Below, in pieces: positions 17,999 through 26,038 of a stretch of DNA of 64,000 nt. The notes below the pieces were generated by a model. The model saw only the letters and a program-made list of their open reading frames with translations, searched no databases and was not told where the DNA came from. Origin of the DNA: CAVVKW01 sp963761705 (GTDB lineage Bacteria > Verrucomicrobiota > Verrucomicrobiia > Chthoniobacterales > JAATET01); the NCBI GenBank assembly GCA_963761705.1, contig CAVXHK010000001.1:62001-126000 (forward strand). The letters run 5' to 3'. Made by a program: the position numbers and the translations under genes. Every line of letters starts with the position of its first letter. Position 1 is the stretch's first letter.

Positions 17999-19130
17999 TT
18001 GAGCCAGCCCACGCAACTCACCTCGATCCGCCTCGCCGACTTCCGGTGCTTCGAGAGCCTCACCTTCGAGCCAGCCCCCGGCACGAATTTCATTATCGGA
18101 GCCAACGCCCAGGGCAAGACCTCGATCCTTGAAGCCATCTGCGCCGCCACCCGCCTCCAATCCCCCCGCACAAATTCCCTCACCGAGTGCGTCCGGGCCG
18201 GACAACCCGGCTTCGGCCTCTCCGCCCAAGTCGCGGACACCCACCTGCAATTTCGCTACGAACCTCCGAAGCGCACCCTCCGCCTCGACGCCGTCGACCA
18301 AACCCGCCCCGCGGCATACCTCCAGACCGCCCGCGTCGCTTGGTTCTCCAACGACGACCTCGACATCGTCCGCGGATCCGCCGCCCGCCGCCGCCGCGCC
18401 CTCGACTTCCTCTGCAGCCAGCTCGACCCCGCCTACTTGCGCGCCCTTCGCCGCTTCGACCGCGCCCTCCGTTCCCGCAATGCCCTGCTCCGCGAGCACC
18501 GCCCCCGCCCCGAAATCGACGCGTTCAACCCCGATCTCATCGAAAATGGTGACCTCGTCTCCGCGATCCGCGCCGACATTTCCACCGAGCTTCGCCCCCC
18601 TCATCGCCACCGCCGTCCACGACATCGGCGGCGCGTCCGAAGACGTCACCACCCGCTACGTCCCCGGAGGCGACAACTCACTCGCCGCAGCCCTCCCAGC
18701 CTCGCGCGACCGCGAGACCCGCCTCCGCCAGACCGTCGTCGGCCCCCACCGCGACGACCTCGCCCTCGAAATCAACGGCCTCGACGCCGTCAAATTCGCC
18801 TCCGAGGGCCAGCAACGCACCCTCGCCATCGCCCTCAAGCTCGCCCAGACCCGCCTCGTGATCGCTCGCACCGCCCGCGTCCCCATTCTCCTCATCGACG
18901 ACGTTTTCGGCGAACTCGACCCCACCCGCCGCACGAACCTCCTCACCCACCTCCCGCTCGAATCCCAACGGCTCATCACCACCACCCACCTCGGCTGGCT
19001 CGATCCAACCACTCCCGGAACCATTCACCACCTCGAGGATCGCGTTCTCCATCGATCCAACGCCCACTCCCCTTCCACTGATTGCCCTGTCGCGGTGCGA
19101 TCAAACCAGGACAGCGTGCGGTCAAAGTAG
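17999..19130 (+). pseudogene. recF: RecF, frameshifted in the middle and altered at its end by an IS
   Basis: RecF is an SMC-like ATPase that helps load RecA at gaps. It begins at TTG 17999 (AGAGAG a few bases upstream) with IRLADFRCFESLTFEPAPGT and Walker A GANAQGKTSILEAI. The frame is lost at a run of six C (18595-18600): ISTEL should read into PLIATAVHDIGGASEDVTTR, which needs one base less. The rest carries VVGPHRDDLALEINGLDAVK, the signature EGQQRTLAIALKLAQ and Walker B ILLIDDVFGELDP. The original end was STDCP then TGA; an IS inserted there replaces the stop and adds about 13 residues up to 19130. Not in the usual dnaA-dnaN setting. Confidence 0.88.
19072..19088 (+). repeat. Left copy of the IS target-site duplication (17-bp match)
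   Basis: CTTCCACTGATTGCCCT here is repeated exactly at 20477-20493. Sequence on either outer side differs, so the match ends precisely. If the element ends are TG...CA, the duplicated target is 16 bp and the seventeenth base is shared by chance. The duplicated bases are the last codons of recF. Confidence 0.85.
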
Positions 19131-20476
19131 GACTGTGTGCGATCAAACCAGGACAGCGCAGATTTTGCGGAGCTGGAGCGGAGCGGAAGCGGAGTAAAAT
19201 CTGCGCTCGCGCCCATGGAATGGGGTATTTCGGGGACTTGAAAAAAACTACCAGCAACTCATCGGCCGTCATGCCGCGCCATATATCCGCGATGTCATGG
19301 CCCGTTTTCGCAAGGATTCGATCTCGGCACATGACGCCCAAGGCGAACTCGGTCTGAGTCGAAGTCGATTTTACGTTCTCTACAGCGACTATTTGAAGGC
19401 ATGTGCCGGGCGCACCCAGCGTTCATGGGCCCCTGGGCAGTCCGGCGGCAATCATCACCGAGCGTGGCCCGAGGAGGTTTGCCAGCTCCTCACCAAGCTT
19501 CTGCAAGCGCGCCCGCCAGCCTCGTATGCCTTCGCCGCGGACGAAGTTCATCGCCGCCACCAGCTCAAGATTGATCGTGCCAGTGTGCGGCGCTGGGCGC
19601 TGTCCCGTGGACTCGGACCGGACACCCGATACAAGGCAGCACGCAAACCCGTGCGGCGTTGGCAGGTCCAGCAAATCGGCCAGCTCTGGCAGTATGACGC
19701 TTCTCCGCACCGCTGGTTTGGCCCCGCCCATCAACCCGCTCATTTGCTGGAAATCATCGACGATCACAGCCGGGTTGTTCCCGGTGCGCAGATCTACGCG
19801 CGCGAGTCTCTGCTCGCTCATCTCGACTTTCTTTCGGGCGCGTTCCGCGCCTACGGACTACCTCTGGCCCTCTACGTCGATTACCACTCCTTCTTTTTTA
19901 CCAACACTCCCGAAGCCTTCACTCAACTTGGGGCCGCTCTTCGTTTTTACGACGTCTCGCTGCGCTTTGCACCCACTCCCCAAGCCAAGGGCAAGATCGA
20001 ACGCCTCCACGACTATTGGCAGAAGCGGCTGCCTGCCGTCTTCGCGGCCGAGGCGATCACCACCCTGCCCGCCGCCAACGCTCTGTTGGCCCGACTCCTG
20101 GACCACCGCAACCAGCACGAAAAACACCGCGAAATTGCTTCAACTCCCGACGCCGCGTGGAAGCTGGCTCTGCGCGAGAAACGCTCGGCCCTACGTCCCG
20201 TTCCCGCCTGTCCGTGGTGGCCTTACGTCTGGAGCCAACGATCCAACGCCCGCGTCGAGCCTGATGGTCGAATCTCCCTCCCGGGACAACGTCTGCGAAT
20301 CGACAAACCGCCCGGTTCCAAGGTCATTCGCTGCCTCCATCCCAACGGCGACTTCTCTATCCTCGACGCGGCTCCAGCCAAGAAATCCAAACCCCTCGTC
20401 CTTCTCCATTGCCCGGCTTCCAAACCTGTCCTGCTTTGATCGCACGCTTTTGTCCTGGTTTGAAATCCTCACCACA
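19089..20476 (+). mobile_element. Insertion sequence, ISNCY/IS1202-like, about 1.39 kb
   Basis: The region between the two 17-bp direct repeats carries one DDE transposase gene. The left end begins TGTCGCGG and holds three 16-bp boxes at 19099, 19120 and 19141 (GATCAAACCAGGACAG, GGTCAAAGTAGGACTG and the first again), spaced exactly 21 bp. The right end holds two inverted copies: CTGTCCTGCTTTGATC at 20426 and TTGTCCTGGTTTGAAA near 20450. The termini read TGT...ACA. Repeated end boxes are expected transposase binding sites. The long duplication is unlike IS481 or IS3 (3-6 bp) and resembles IS1202-type elements. The insertion is at the last codon of recF. Confidence 0.85.
19297..20439 (+). CDS. 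DDE transposase of the IS element
   Basis: 380 residues from ATG 19297. N-terminal helix-turn-helix region (LGLSRSRFYVLYSDYL), then an integrase-type catalytic core: first Asp in IGQLWQYDASPHRWFG, second in ALYVDYHSFF, Glu in QAKGKIERLHDYWQ. The same frame is open upstream to 19198 and encodes NYQQLIGRHAAPYIRDVMAR, which looks like genuine protein, but has no ATG, GTG or TTG. A run of seven A at 19241-19247 could join it by -1 slippage to a short frame starting at ATG 19220. No passenger gene is present. Confidence 0.9.
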   Translation: MARFRKDSISAHDAQGELGLSRSRFYVLYSDYLKACAGRTQRSWAPGQSGGNHHRAWPEEVCQLLTKLLQARPPASYAFAADEVHRRHQLKIDRASVRRWALSRGLGPDTRYKAARKPVRRWQVQQIGQLWQYDASPHRWFGPAHQPAHLLEIIDDHSRVVPGAQIYARESLLAHLDFLSGAFRAYGLPLALYVDYHSFFFTNTPEAFTQLGAALRFYDVSLRFAPTPQAKGKIERLHDYWQKRLPAVFAAEAITTLPAANALLARLLDHRNQHEKHREIASTPDAAWKLALREKRSALRPVPACPWWPYVWSQRSNARVEPDGRISLPGQRLRIDKPPGSKVIRCLHPNGDFSILDAAPAKKSKPLVLLHCPASKPVLL

Positions 20477-20493
20477 CTTCCACTGATTGCCCT
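20477..20493 (+). repeat. Right copy of the IS target-site duplication
   Basis: Exact copy of 19072-19088. It is followed at once by TGA, in the same phase as the recF reading frame, so the pre-insertion recF ended here with ...STDCP and a stop. This allows the empty site to be reconstructed from the sequence alone. Confidence 0.85.
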
Positions 20494-20536
20494 TGAGAAT
20501 CAGGGGGGCCAGTGCTAGCTTAAAATCTCCCCGCTC

Positions 20537-21631
20537 ATGAACAAATCCCGCGCCATCCGCCTGTGTCTTCCGATCCTCGGAGCGCTTGTCGTCACATCGC
20601 CCGCGCTGCAAAGCGCCGAATTCACCACCAATCCTGTTGGGTTCAACAAAGTCGTCTGCCTCGGCGGTGCCGACACCGTCGTCTCCGTCCCCTTCGTTCG
20701 CCAGCCGGCCCTCGAAGCCAAAGTGCAAACTTCCGCCGTTGCAGCCGCAAACCGCGTGCAGCTTACCGTCGCGGGAAACACCAGCTGGACCGGCGATCAG
20801 TTCGCCGGCACCCATTACGTTCGCTTTATCACGGGCAGCCGCGCCGGTCAGTGGTACGACATCGTCAACAACTCGTCGAACACGCTCATGCTCGACACCG
20901 CGGGAGACAACCTCGCCAACAACGTTGCTGCCGAAGACCGCTTCATCCTCGCCCCCCACTGGACGCTCGATTCCCTCTTCCCACCCGCCGATCAAAACAA
21001 CGGACCCGGCTCCGTGATTCACCGCTCTGCCAGCCACAACAAGCCTGACCGCCGCACCGAGGTTGAGCTCCCCAATCTAGCCGAAGGCACCAACCTCCCC
21101 GCCGGCCCGATTTTCTACCTCACCGACAACGGCTGGCACATCGAAGCCGATGGCACCCCGTTCGCCGGCAGCACGATCATCCCGCCGAATTCCAGTTTCG
21201 TCATCCGTCACTACCCCGGCCATTCCACGACCACCTTCGCTCCCTCCGGCAGCGTCCTCATGGGTCCCGAGGTCGTGACCCTCGCGACCAGCGCGAACAG
21301 CCTCCAAGACAACGAGATCGCCGTAACGCGCCCCCTCCCCATCGCTCTTGACGCGGCGGAACTCGAAACTGCCTTCGTCGAAAGTTTAGGCCACCGACCT
21401 TTTCAGATGCGTGACTCGGTCATGATCTACGACAACGCGCAGAACGCCGGAAAGGTGAACTCAGCCACGTACTACCGATTCGCGGGGAACTGGTATCGCG
21501 ACATTGGAATGCGTGATGAAAATCCGATGGCGAATGAGGAGATTGTCTTCCGCCCCGGACACGGAGTGATCATTAGAAAATTTCCGGCGGATGGCGCGTC
21601 GGTCGTTTGGTCCAATCAAGCAAGCTACTAA
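20537..21631 (+). CDS. TIGR02597-family secreted protein of Verrucomicrobia
   Basis: 364 residues with a signal peptide (LPILGALVVTSPALQSAEF). The body shows the layout I associate with the Verrucomicrobia-specific TIGR02597 family: NPVGFNKVVCLGGADTVVSV near the start, VRFITGSRAGQWYDIVNNSS, RFILAPHWTLDSLFP, NSSFVIRHYPGHSTTTFAPS, and a C-terminal section with YRFAGNWYRDIG and EIVFRPGHGVIIRKF. Function unknown. It starts 43 bases after the right IS copy, so its original promoter region may include former recF sequence. The PEP-CTERM gene follows after 5 bases, and the two are probably one unit. Confidence 0.8.
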   Translation: MNKSRAIRLCLPILGALVVTSPALQSAEFTTNPVGFNKVVCLGGADTVVSVPFVRQPALEAKVQTSAVAAANRVQLTVAGNTSWTGDQFAGTHYVRFITGSRAGQWYDIVNNSSNTLMLDTAGDNLANNVAAEDRFILAPHWTLDSLFPPADQNNGPGSVIHRSASHNKPDRRTEVELPNLAEGTNLPAGPIFYLTDNGWHIEADGTPFAGSTIIPPNSSFVIRHYPGHSTTTFAPSGSVLMGPEVVTLATSANSLQDNEIAVTRPLPIALDAAELETAFVESLGHRPFQMRDSVMIYDNAQNAGKVNSATYYRFAGNWYRDIGMRDENPMANEEIVFRPGHGVIIRKFPADGASVVWSNQASY

Positions 21632-21636
21632 TCAAA

Positions 21637-22302
21637 ATGAACGTCCGCATCCTTCCCCTGGCGGCAGTCGTTTCGCTGTTTCTCTGTCTGCCCGCTAACG
21701 CTTCTACCTTCAGCCTGCGAGCGACCATCGGCGGCAACAATGGCGCGTTCCCGACCGGGTCCTACGGTTTTCTTGTCGCCGACACCGCGAACGATGGTTT
21801 CCAGTTCCAAAGCGACACGTCACTCCTGACCGGGGTTCGAAGCGCCACAGAAAATTCGTTCTTGGGTTCGGACGACGTCATTTTCGCGATCAATCTCATT
21901 CTTGGAGATTTGGGATCAGGACAGAACGGCTTCGAACTCGACCTCCGCTCTTTCACCACCACCGCCGTGAATCCAGCTTGGGACGCCGGCGACAATTTCG
22001 CTCTCGTCTGGTTACAGAACGGCACCAGCCAAACCGGCGATCCGTTCGGCTTCTACCGTTCGGACACCGTCAACACCGGCAACGGATCGAACATCGCGTT
22101 CGTGACTCCCGGCACGACCGGCACCGACCAGAACCTCTTCGACCTTGCGCAGGGCCTGTCGGGCGGCGGAACGCCCGTCGGCAACTACACCGCCAACAAC
22201 GGCACCATCGCCGCAATCCCGGAGCCTGCGACCATTCTTCTCATCGGCTTCGCGCCGATTCTGCTCCGCCTCCTCCGTTCCGCTCGCGCCCGCCGGGCCT
22301 AA
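21637..22302 (+). CDS. PEP-CTERM-anchored secreted protein
   Basis: About 221 residues from ATG 21637. Signal peptide (LAAVVSLFLCLPANASTF), a beta-rich Gly/Asn/Thr-rich body, and the C-terminal tail IPEPATILLIGFAPILLRLL followed by arginines, a classic PEP-CTERM sorting signal. Such proteins are processed by an exosortase and are often linked to extracellular polymer. It lies 5 bases behind the TIGR02597 gene, a pairing that suggests a shared surface role. No enzymatic motif seen. A double hairpin follows the stop. Confidence 0.8.
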   Translation: MNVRILPLAAVVSLFLCLPANASTFSLRATIGGNNGAFPTGSYGFLVADTANDGFQFQSDTSLLTGVRSATENSFLGSDDVIFAINLILGDLGSGQNGFELDLRSFTTTAVNPAWDAGDNFALVWLQNGTSQTGDPFGFYRSDTVNTGNGSNIAFVTPGTTGTDQNLFDLAQGLSGGGTPVGNYTANNGTIAAIPEPATILLIGFAPILLRLLRSARARRA

Positions 22303-22312
22303 ACCGGGGAGC

Positions 22313-22348
22313 GCAGGCTTCCAGCCTGCCGGGCCGGGCTTCCAGCCC
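22313..22348 (+). terminator. Two adjacent hairpins after the PEP-CTERM gene
   Basis: GCAGGCT-TCC-AGCCTGC at 22313-22329 and GGGCT-TCC-AGCCC at 22336-22348 share the loop TCC and the core GGCTTCCAGCC. The pair sits 11 bases past the stop. There is no clear T tract, so it may be a dispersed palindromic repeat rather than a strict intrinsic terminator. Confidence 0.5.
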
Positions 22349-22429
22349 AGACCTCGTTCCAAACCCGCGAAGCGGCACTTCCCCGAGGGTTTGACAATCA
22401 CCCCCCCGCGTTCGAAAACAAGCGGCGCA

Positions 22430-23125
22430 GTGCCTGCGACCGAAGCCATCCCATCCGCCGGAGCGACCAGTGCCATCGCCCAGCGGATTGCCAACCGCTT
22501 CCCCCTCTCCCCCGCACTCCGCGGCTACATCCGCGGTAAGATCCGCATCGACCCCGTCTACGAAGCCGTGGCGCAGCTCCTCCTCCCCGCACCGACCCCC
22601 GTCCTCGACCTAGGCTGCGGGCTCGGTCTCCTGAGTTTTTACCTCCGCGAACGCGGCTTCACCGCACCGATCCACGGCATCGATACCGCCACCCGCAAGA
22701 TCGCGCACGCGGCTCGCGTCGCCGAGTCGTTCGACGGTCTCACCTTCGCCGCCGCCGACGCGGCCCGGCCCCCGCCGGTCGCGGAGACCACCGTCGCCCT
22801 CGACATCCTCCACTACTTCGACGCCACTCGGCAACGCGACCTGCTTCGCCACCTCGCCGAAGCCACCCCGCCCGGCGGTCGCGTCATCATCCGCAACGCG
22901 CCGAGGGACGAGCGGAGCTGGCGGTATTGGCTCACCGTCCTCGAAGAATTTTGGGTCCGCATCTCTCGCTGGATCATCGCGAAGGACCCCATCAATTTTC
23001 CATCCATCGATGAGATCGTCGCCCCCTTCGAGGCCGTCGGCTACACGATCAAAGTCGAACCGCTCTGGGGAAAAACACCGTTCAACAGCCACCTCTTTAT
23101 CTTCACCAAGCCACCCGGAGCGTGA
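22430..23125 (+). CDS. Class I SAM-dependent methyltransferase
   Basis: About 231 residues from the GTG at 22430; a TTG at 22391 is an alternative and the start is uncertain. The SAM site is VLDLGCGLGLLSFYLRERGF, followed by GIDTATRKIAHAARVAESF, TTVALDILHYFD and GGRVIIRNAPRDERSWRYWL. The LDILHYF motif and the small-molecule architecture leave the substrate open (lipid or quinone precursor types share it). It is 67 bases upstream of a Fur-family gene on the same strand. The preceding 90 bases contain the hairpin pair. Confidence 0.75.
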   Translation: MPATEAIPSAGATSAIAQRIANRFPLSPALRGYIRGKIRIDPVYEAVAQLLLPAPTPVLDLGCGLGLLSFYLRERGFTAPIHGIDTATRKIAHAARVAESFDGLTFAAADAARPPPVAETTVALDILHYFDATRQRDLLRHLAEATPPGGRVIIRNAPRDERSWRYWLTVLEEFWVRISRWIIAKDPINFPSIDEIVAPFEAVGYTIKVEPLWGKTPFNSHLFIFTKPPGA

Positions 23126-23192
23126 GCCGATCGTGCCCGGCCACTTCGCCGAGGTTGCCGCCCCGCCGAAGGCGATCTACTCTGGCACCAGC

Positions 23193-23639
23193 ATGACCAG
23201 CCAGTCCCCCGAAGCCCGCCTCGATTGGGCTCTCAATTTCTGCCGCGAGAAAGGTCTCCGCCGCACCCACGCCCTTCGCCAAATTCTTCGCGTTCTCTTC
23301 CGGATCGATCATCCCATCGGCTGGGCCAACCTCGCGAAAGATCCCGACATCCTCGACTCTTGCGATCCTTCGTCGGTCTTCCGCATCCTCGTCAAACTCG
23401 AGGAGATCGGCCTCGTGCGCCGCATGGGTTCCCCCGAGCGATCTTACTACTTCATGCTCAACCTCCCCGGCGAGCACCACGAACACCTCATCTGCACCGG
23501 CTGCGGAAAAATCGAAAACCTCGACGTTGAGTGCCCCGTCGGAACCCTCGAAAAAAAGATCAAAGCTAACACTGGCTACGACAAGCTCTACCACGAGCTC
23601 GACTTCTTCGGCATCTGCCCGGCCTGCCAACCAGCTTAA
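23193..23639 (+). CDS. Fur-family metal-responsive repressor
   Basis: 148 residues, normal for the family. The winged helix is LDWALNFCREKGLRRTHALRQILRVLF onward (about 9-35) with a recognition region SVFRILVKLEEIGLVRRMGS. The dimerisation domain has GEHHEHLICTGCGKIENLD and a second CxxC pair in FGICPACQPA, giving the structural zinc site. Which metal or peroxide signal it reads cannot be told (Fur, Zur and PerR overlap). The ATG at 23193 is used because it begins just before the conserved domain. No palindromic Fur box stands out upstream. Confidence 0.85.
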   Translation: MTSQSPEARLDWALNFCREKGLRRTHALRQILRVLFRIDHPIGWANLAKDPDILDSCDPSSVFRILVKLEEIGLVRRMGSPERSYYFMLNLPGEHHEHLICTGCGKIENLDVECPVGTLEKKIKANTGYDKLYHELDFFGICPACQPA

Positions 23640-23645
23640 CGCGGA

Positions 23646-24299
23646 TCACCCCACGAGTCCCTCGAGATCCGCCATCGTCAGGAACGCCAGACTCTCCACC
23701 GCGAGATCCGCTTTCCCTTCCAGAGTTTCCAGCCCCTCCGTCGTCGCGACACCGACACACTTCATCCCCCCAGCCCGCGCAGCCTGTAAGCCGACCAACG
23801 CATCCTCAAAAACGATGCACCGCCCCGGCGCGACCCCGATCTTCTCCGATCCCTTCAGAAAAACTTCCGGATCCGGCTTGCCGTGACTCACGTCCTCCGC
23901 CGCCACAACCACGGCGAAATACGACCGTAACCCCGTGATTTCGCAGATCGTTTCGATGTTTTCGCGGTGGGTCGATGACCCGACCGCGCAGGGAATTCCA
24001 GCCTCCTGCAGCATCATCAAAAGCTCCCTCGCACCCCGCAGAGGCTTCACCCCATCTCGCCGGACCAGTTCCCGGTAAAGCTCCTCCTTCCGCAGACTAA
24101 GCCGATGGACATCACCCGCCTCCGAAGCCCAGCCTAGGTCGGGAATGATCCGTTCGTTCTTCTTGCCAAACCCCCGCTTGAAGTGACCTTCAGGCAATGG
24201 CTTCCCGATCTCGTCCGCCAACAATTCCCACGACCGCTCGTGCTGCGCCGACGAATCAATGATCACTCCGTCCCAATCGAATATCGCTCCAAATTCCAT
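23646..24299 (-). CDS. HAD-superfamily phosphatase/phosphomutase (CbbY/beta-PGM-like)
   Basis: 217 residues. Motif I is FDWDGVIIDSS (nucleophile and acid Asp, though Trp replaces the usual Leu/Met between them), motif II VGSSTHRENIE, motif III Lys in HGKPDPEVFLKG, motif IV VFEDALVGLQAARAGGMKCV. The cap with WELLADEIGKPLPEGHFKRG is of the beta-phosphoglucomutase/phosphatase kind. The substrate is probably a sugar phosphate. Its start codon shares bases with the ATG of the divergent hydrolase: on the + strand the tetranucleotide CATG at 24297-24300 serves both. Confidence 0.85.
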   Translation of the reverse strand: MEFGAIFDWDGVIIDSSAQHERSWELLADEIGKPLPEGHFKRGFGKKNERIIPDLGWASEAGDVHRLSLRKEELYRELVRRDGVKPLRGARELLMMLQEAGIPCAVGSSTHRENIETICEITGLRSYFAVVVAAEDVSHGKPDPEVFLKGSEKIGVAPGRCIVFEDALVGLQAARAGGMKCVGVATTEGLETLEGKADLAVESLAFLTMADLEGLVG

Positions 24300-25014
24300 G
24301 CCCCCGTCCTACCGGAAATTCTCGCTTTGCACAAATCCCGCGGTCGTTTTTGCGGCCGCCCTTCTTCTCGCCATCATGCCCCAAGCCTCGGCCGGATCGG
24401 GCGCTCCCGCCCGCCACGTTATCCTTGTCCACGGCATCTACGACACCGCCTGGACACTCCGCAAACTTGACCGCTCGCTCACCGACGCCGGCTTCATCAC
24501 CCACGTCGCCGCCTTTTCGCCGAATAGCGCTAGCGTACCCCTCGAAGACTCCTCGCGCCAGATCCAAGTCCAAATCGACACCGACCTGCCACCCGACGCC
24601 CGCTACTCCATCGTCGCCTTCAGCATGGGCGGTCTCGTCGTCCGCCACTACGCCCAGCGCCTAGCCGACCCCACCCGCATCGACACCCTTCTCACCATCG
24701 CCACCCCCCACCGCGGAACGTGGCTCGCGCACCTCGGATTCCACCCCGGTGTTCGGCAGATGCGCCCCGGCAGCCCCTTCCTCCGCGACCTCGACTCCGA
24801 CGTTGCACGATTCTCCTCGATCAACTGGGTCACCATCCGCACCCCCCTCGACCTCATGATCCTCCCATCCGGTAGCTCGAAACTGAGTTGGGCCGAAAAC
24901 CACGCCTACCCCGTCCTCGTCCACCCCCTCCTCGTCTGGGACAACCGCGTGATCGAGCAAACCATTCAATCACTGAACAGATCGCCCGCAAGACCCGCGA
25001 ACGGTCGCGAATAA
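24298..25014 (+). CDS. Secreted alpha/beta hydrolase, lipase-like
   Basis: About 238 residues from ATG 24298. Signal peptide (AVVFAAALLLAIMPQASAGS). Oxyanion region HVILVHGIYDTAWTLRKLDR, nucleophile elbow VAFSMGGLVVRHYAQRL with Ser in SMGG, then LLTIATPHRGTWLAHLGF, the motif typical of triacylglycerol lipases and PGAP1-like hydrolases. Acid and His likely lie in the C-terminal section (SWAENHAYPVLVHPLL). Exported, acting on lipid or ester substrates. Divergent from the HAD gene with overlapping start codons; convergent with mogA. Confidence 0.8.
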   Translation: MPPSYRKFSLCTNPAVVFAAALLLAIMPQASAGSGAPARHVILVHGIYDTAWTLRKLDRSLTDAGFITHVAAFSPNSASVPLEDSSRQIQVQIDTDLPPDARYSIVAFSMGGLVVRHYAQRLADPTRIDTLLTIATPHRGTWLAHLGFHPGVRQMRPGSPFLRDLDSDVARFSSINWVTIRTPLDLMILPSGSSKLSWAENHAYPVLVHPLLVWDNRVIEQTIQSLNRSPARPANGRE

Positions 25015-25070
25015 AGATTCCCTTGGAAGCATTTTCCCGCGCCTTTTCGCGCATCTCGCGGGCAAAATCC

Positions 25071-25550
25071 TCAACACGAAGTCGGCTCCCGTCGCGCCAG
25101 CTTCACCCCGTGCGGGACCGCACCGGCGACGAAGCCCAGACACTCCACCGCCCCACTCGGCTTCCCCGGCAAGGCGATCACCAACGCCCCGTCGACCACC
25201 GCCGCCATCCCCCGCGACAAGATCGCGTTCGGCGTGATCGCCAGCGATCCCGCTCGCATCGCCTCGCCAAATCCCGGGACCTCGACCCGCATCACTCCCC
25301 GGATCGCTTCCGGCGTCACGTCCCGCTCCGCGATCCCCGTCCCTCCCGTGGTCAGCACGAGCCCGCAACCCTGGCCCGCCAACGATCGCACGGCCGCTCG
25401 GATCCGCTCGACTTCGTCCGGCACGACCACCTCCGCTTCGACCCGCCAACCCAGCCGCTCGCACTCCCCCCGCACCGCCGGCCCGCCCGCGTCCTCGTAT
25501 TCTCCCGCCGACGCCCGGTCCGACACCGTGATCACGCCGACGACGATCAC
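25071..25550 (-). CDS. mogA: MogA/MoaB molybdopterin-binding protein
   Basis: 159 residues. Adenylylates molybdopterin before molybdenum insertion. Opens with VVGVITVSDRASAGEYEDAG, contains the nucleotide/MPT loop LVLTTGGTGIAERDVTPEAI and ends ALPGKPSGAVECLGFVAGAV. Cannot be split from MoaB by sight, so the symbol is by context. Its start overlaps the moaC stop by four bases, forming the third gene of moaA-moaC-mogA. Confidence 0.88.
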   Translation of the reverse strand: MIVVGVITVSDRASAGEYEDAGGPAVRGECERLGWRVEAEVVVPDEVERIRAAVRSLAGQGCGLVLTTGGTGIAERDVTPEAIRGVMRVEVPGFGEAMRAGSLAITPNAILSRGMAAVVDGALVIALPGKPSGAVECLGFVAGAVPHGVKLARREPTSC

Positions 25551-26002
25551 GACTCCCCCTTCGTCTTCGATACCAGCCGCACGTCCTCGATCACCATCTC
25601 TTTATCCACCGCCTTGACCATGTCGTAGATCGTCAGTGCCGCCACACTCACCGCCATCAGCGCCTCCATTTCAACCCCCGTTCGAGCCGCTGTCTTCGCC
25701 CGAGCCAGGATCCGAATCCCACCCGCCTCGAACGCAAAATCCACCGCGACCTCCGCCAGCGGAAGCGAGTGACAAAGCGGAATCAGCTCATCCGTCCGTT
25801 TCGCCGCCTGGATCCCAGCGATCCGCGCCGTCCCAAGCACGTTCCCCTTCGCGATCCGCTCCGAAGTCACCAATTCCACCGTCGCCGCCGCCATCCGCAC
25901 GAACCCCTCGGCCACCGCCTCCCGCGCCACCACCGGCTTGGCGGACACATCCACCATCCGGGCCGCCCCACTCCCATCGATATGCGTCAAACCCTCACTC
26001 AT
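25547..26002 (-). CDS. moaC: Cyclic pyranopterin monophosphate synthase MoaC
   Basis: 151 residues. Converts the MoaA product to cyclic pyranopterin monophosphate. Motifs: ARMVDVSAKPVVAREAVAEG, KGNVLGTARIAGIQAAKRTD, LIPLCHSLPL, ARTGVEMEALMAVSVAALTI and YDMVKAVDKEMVIEDVRLVS, all standard for the family including the active-site Lys in VKAVDKEM. It lies 36 bases behind moaA and overlaps mogA by four bases. Confidence 0.95.
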   Translation of the reverse strand: MSEGLTHIDGSGAARMVDVSAKPVVAREAVAEGFVRMAAATVELVTSERIAKGNVLGTARIAGIQAAKRTDELIPLCHSLPLAEVAVDFAFEAGGIRILARAKTAARTGVEMEALMAVSVAALTIYDMVKAVDKEMVIEDVRLVSKTKGES

Positions 26003-26038
26003 TTCTCACCCCCCATTTCAAATTCCCCATTTCGGCGG

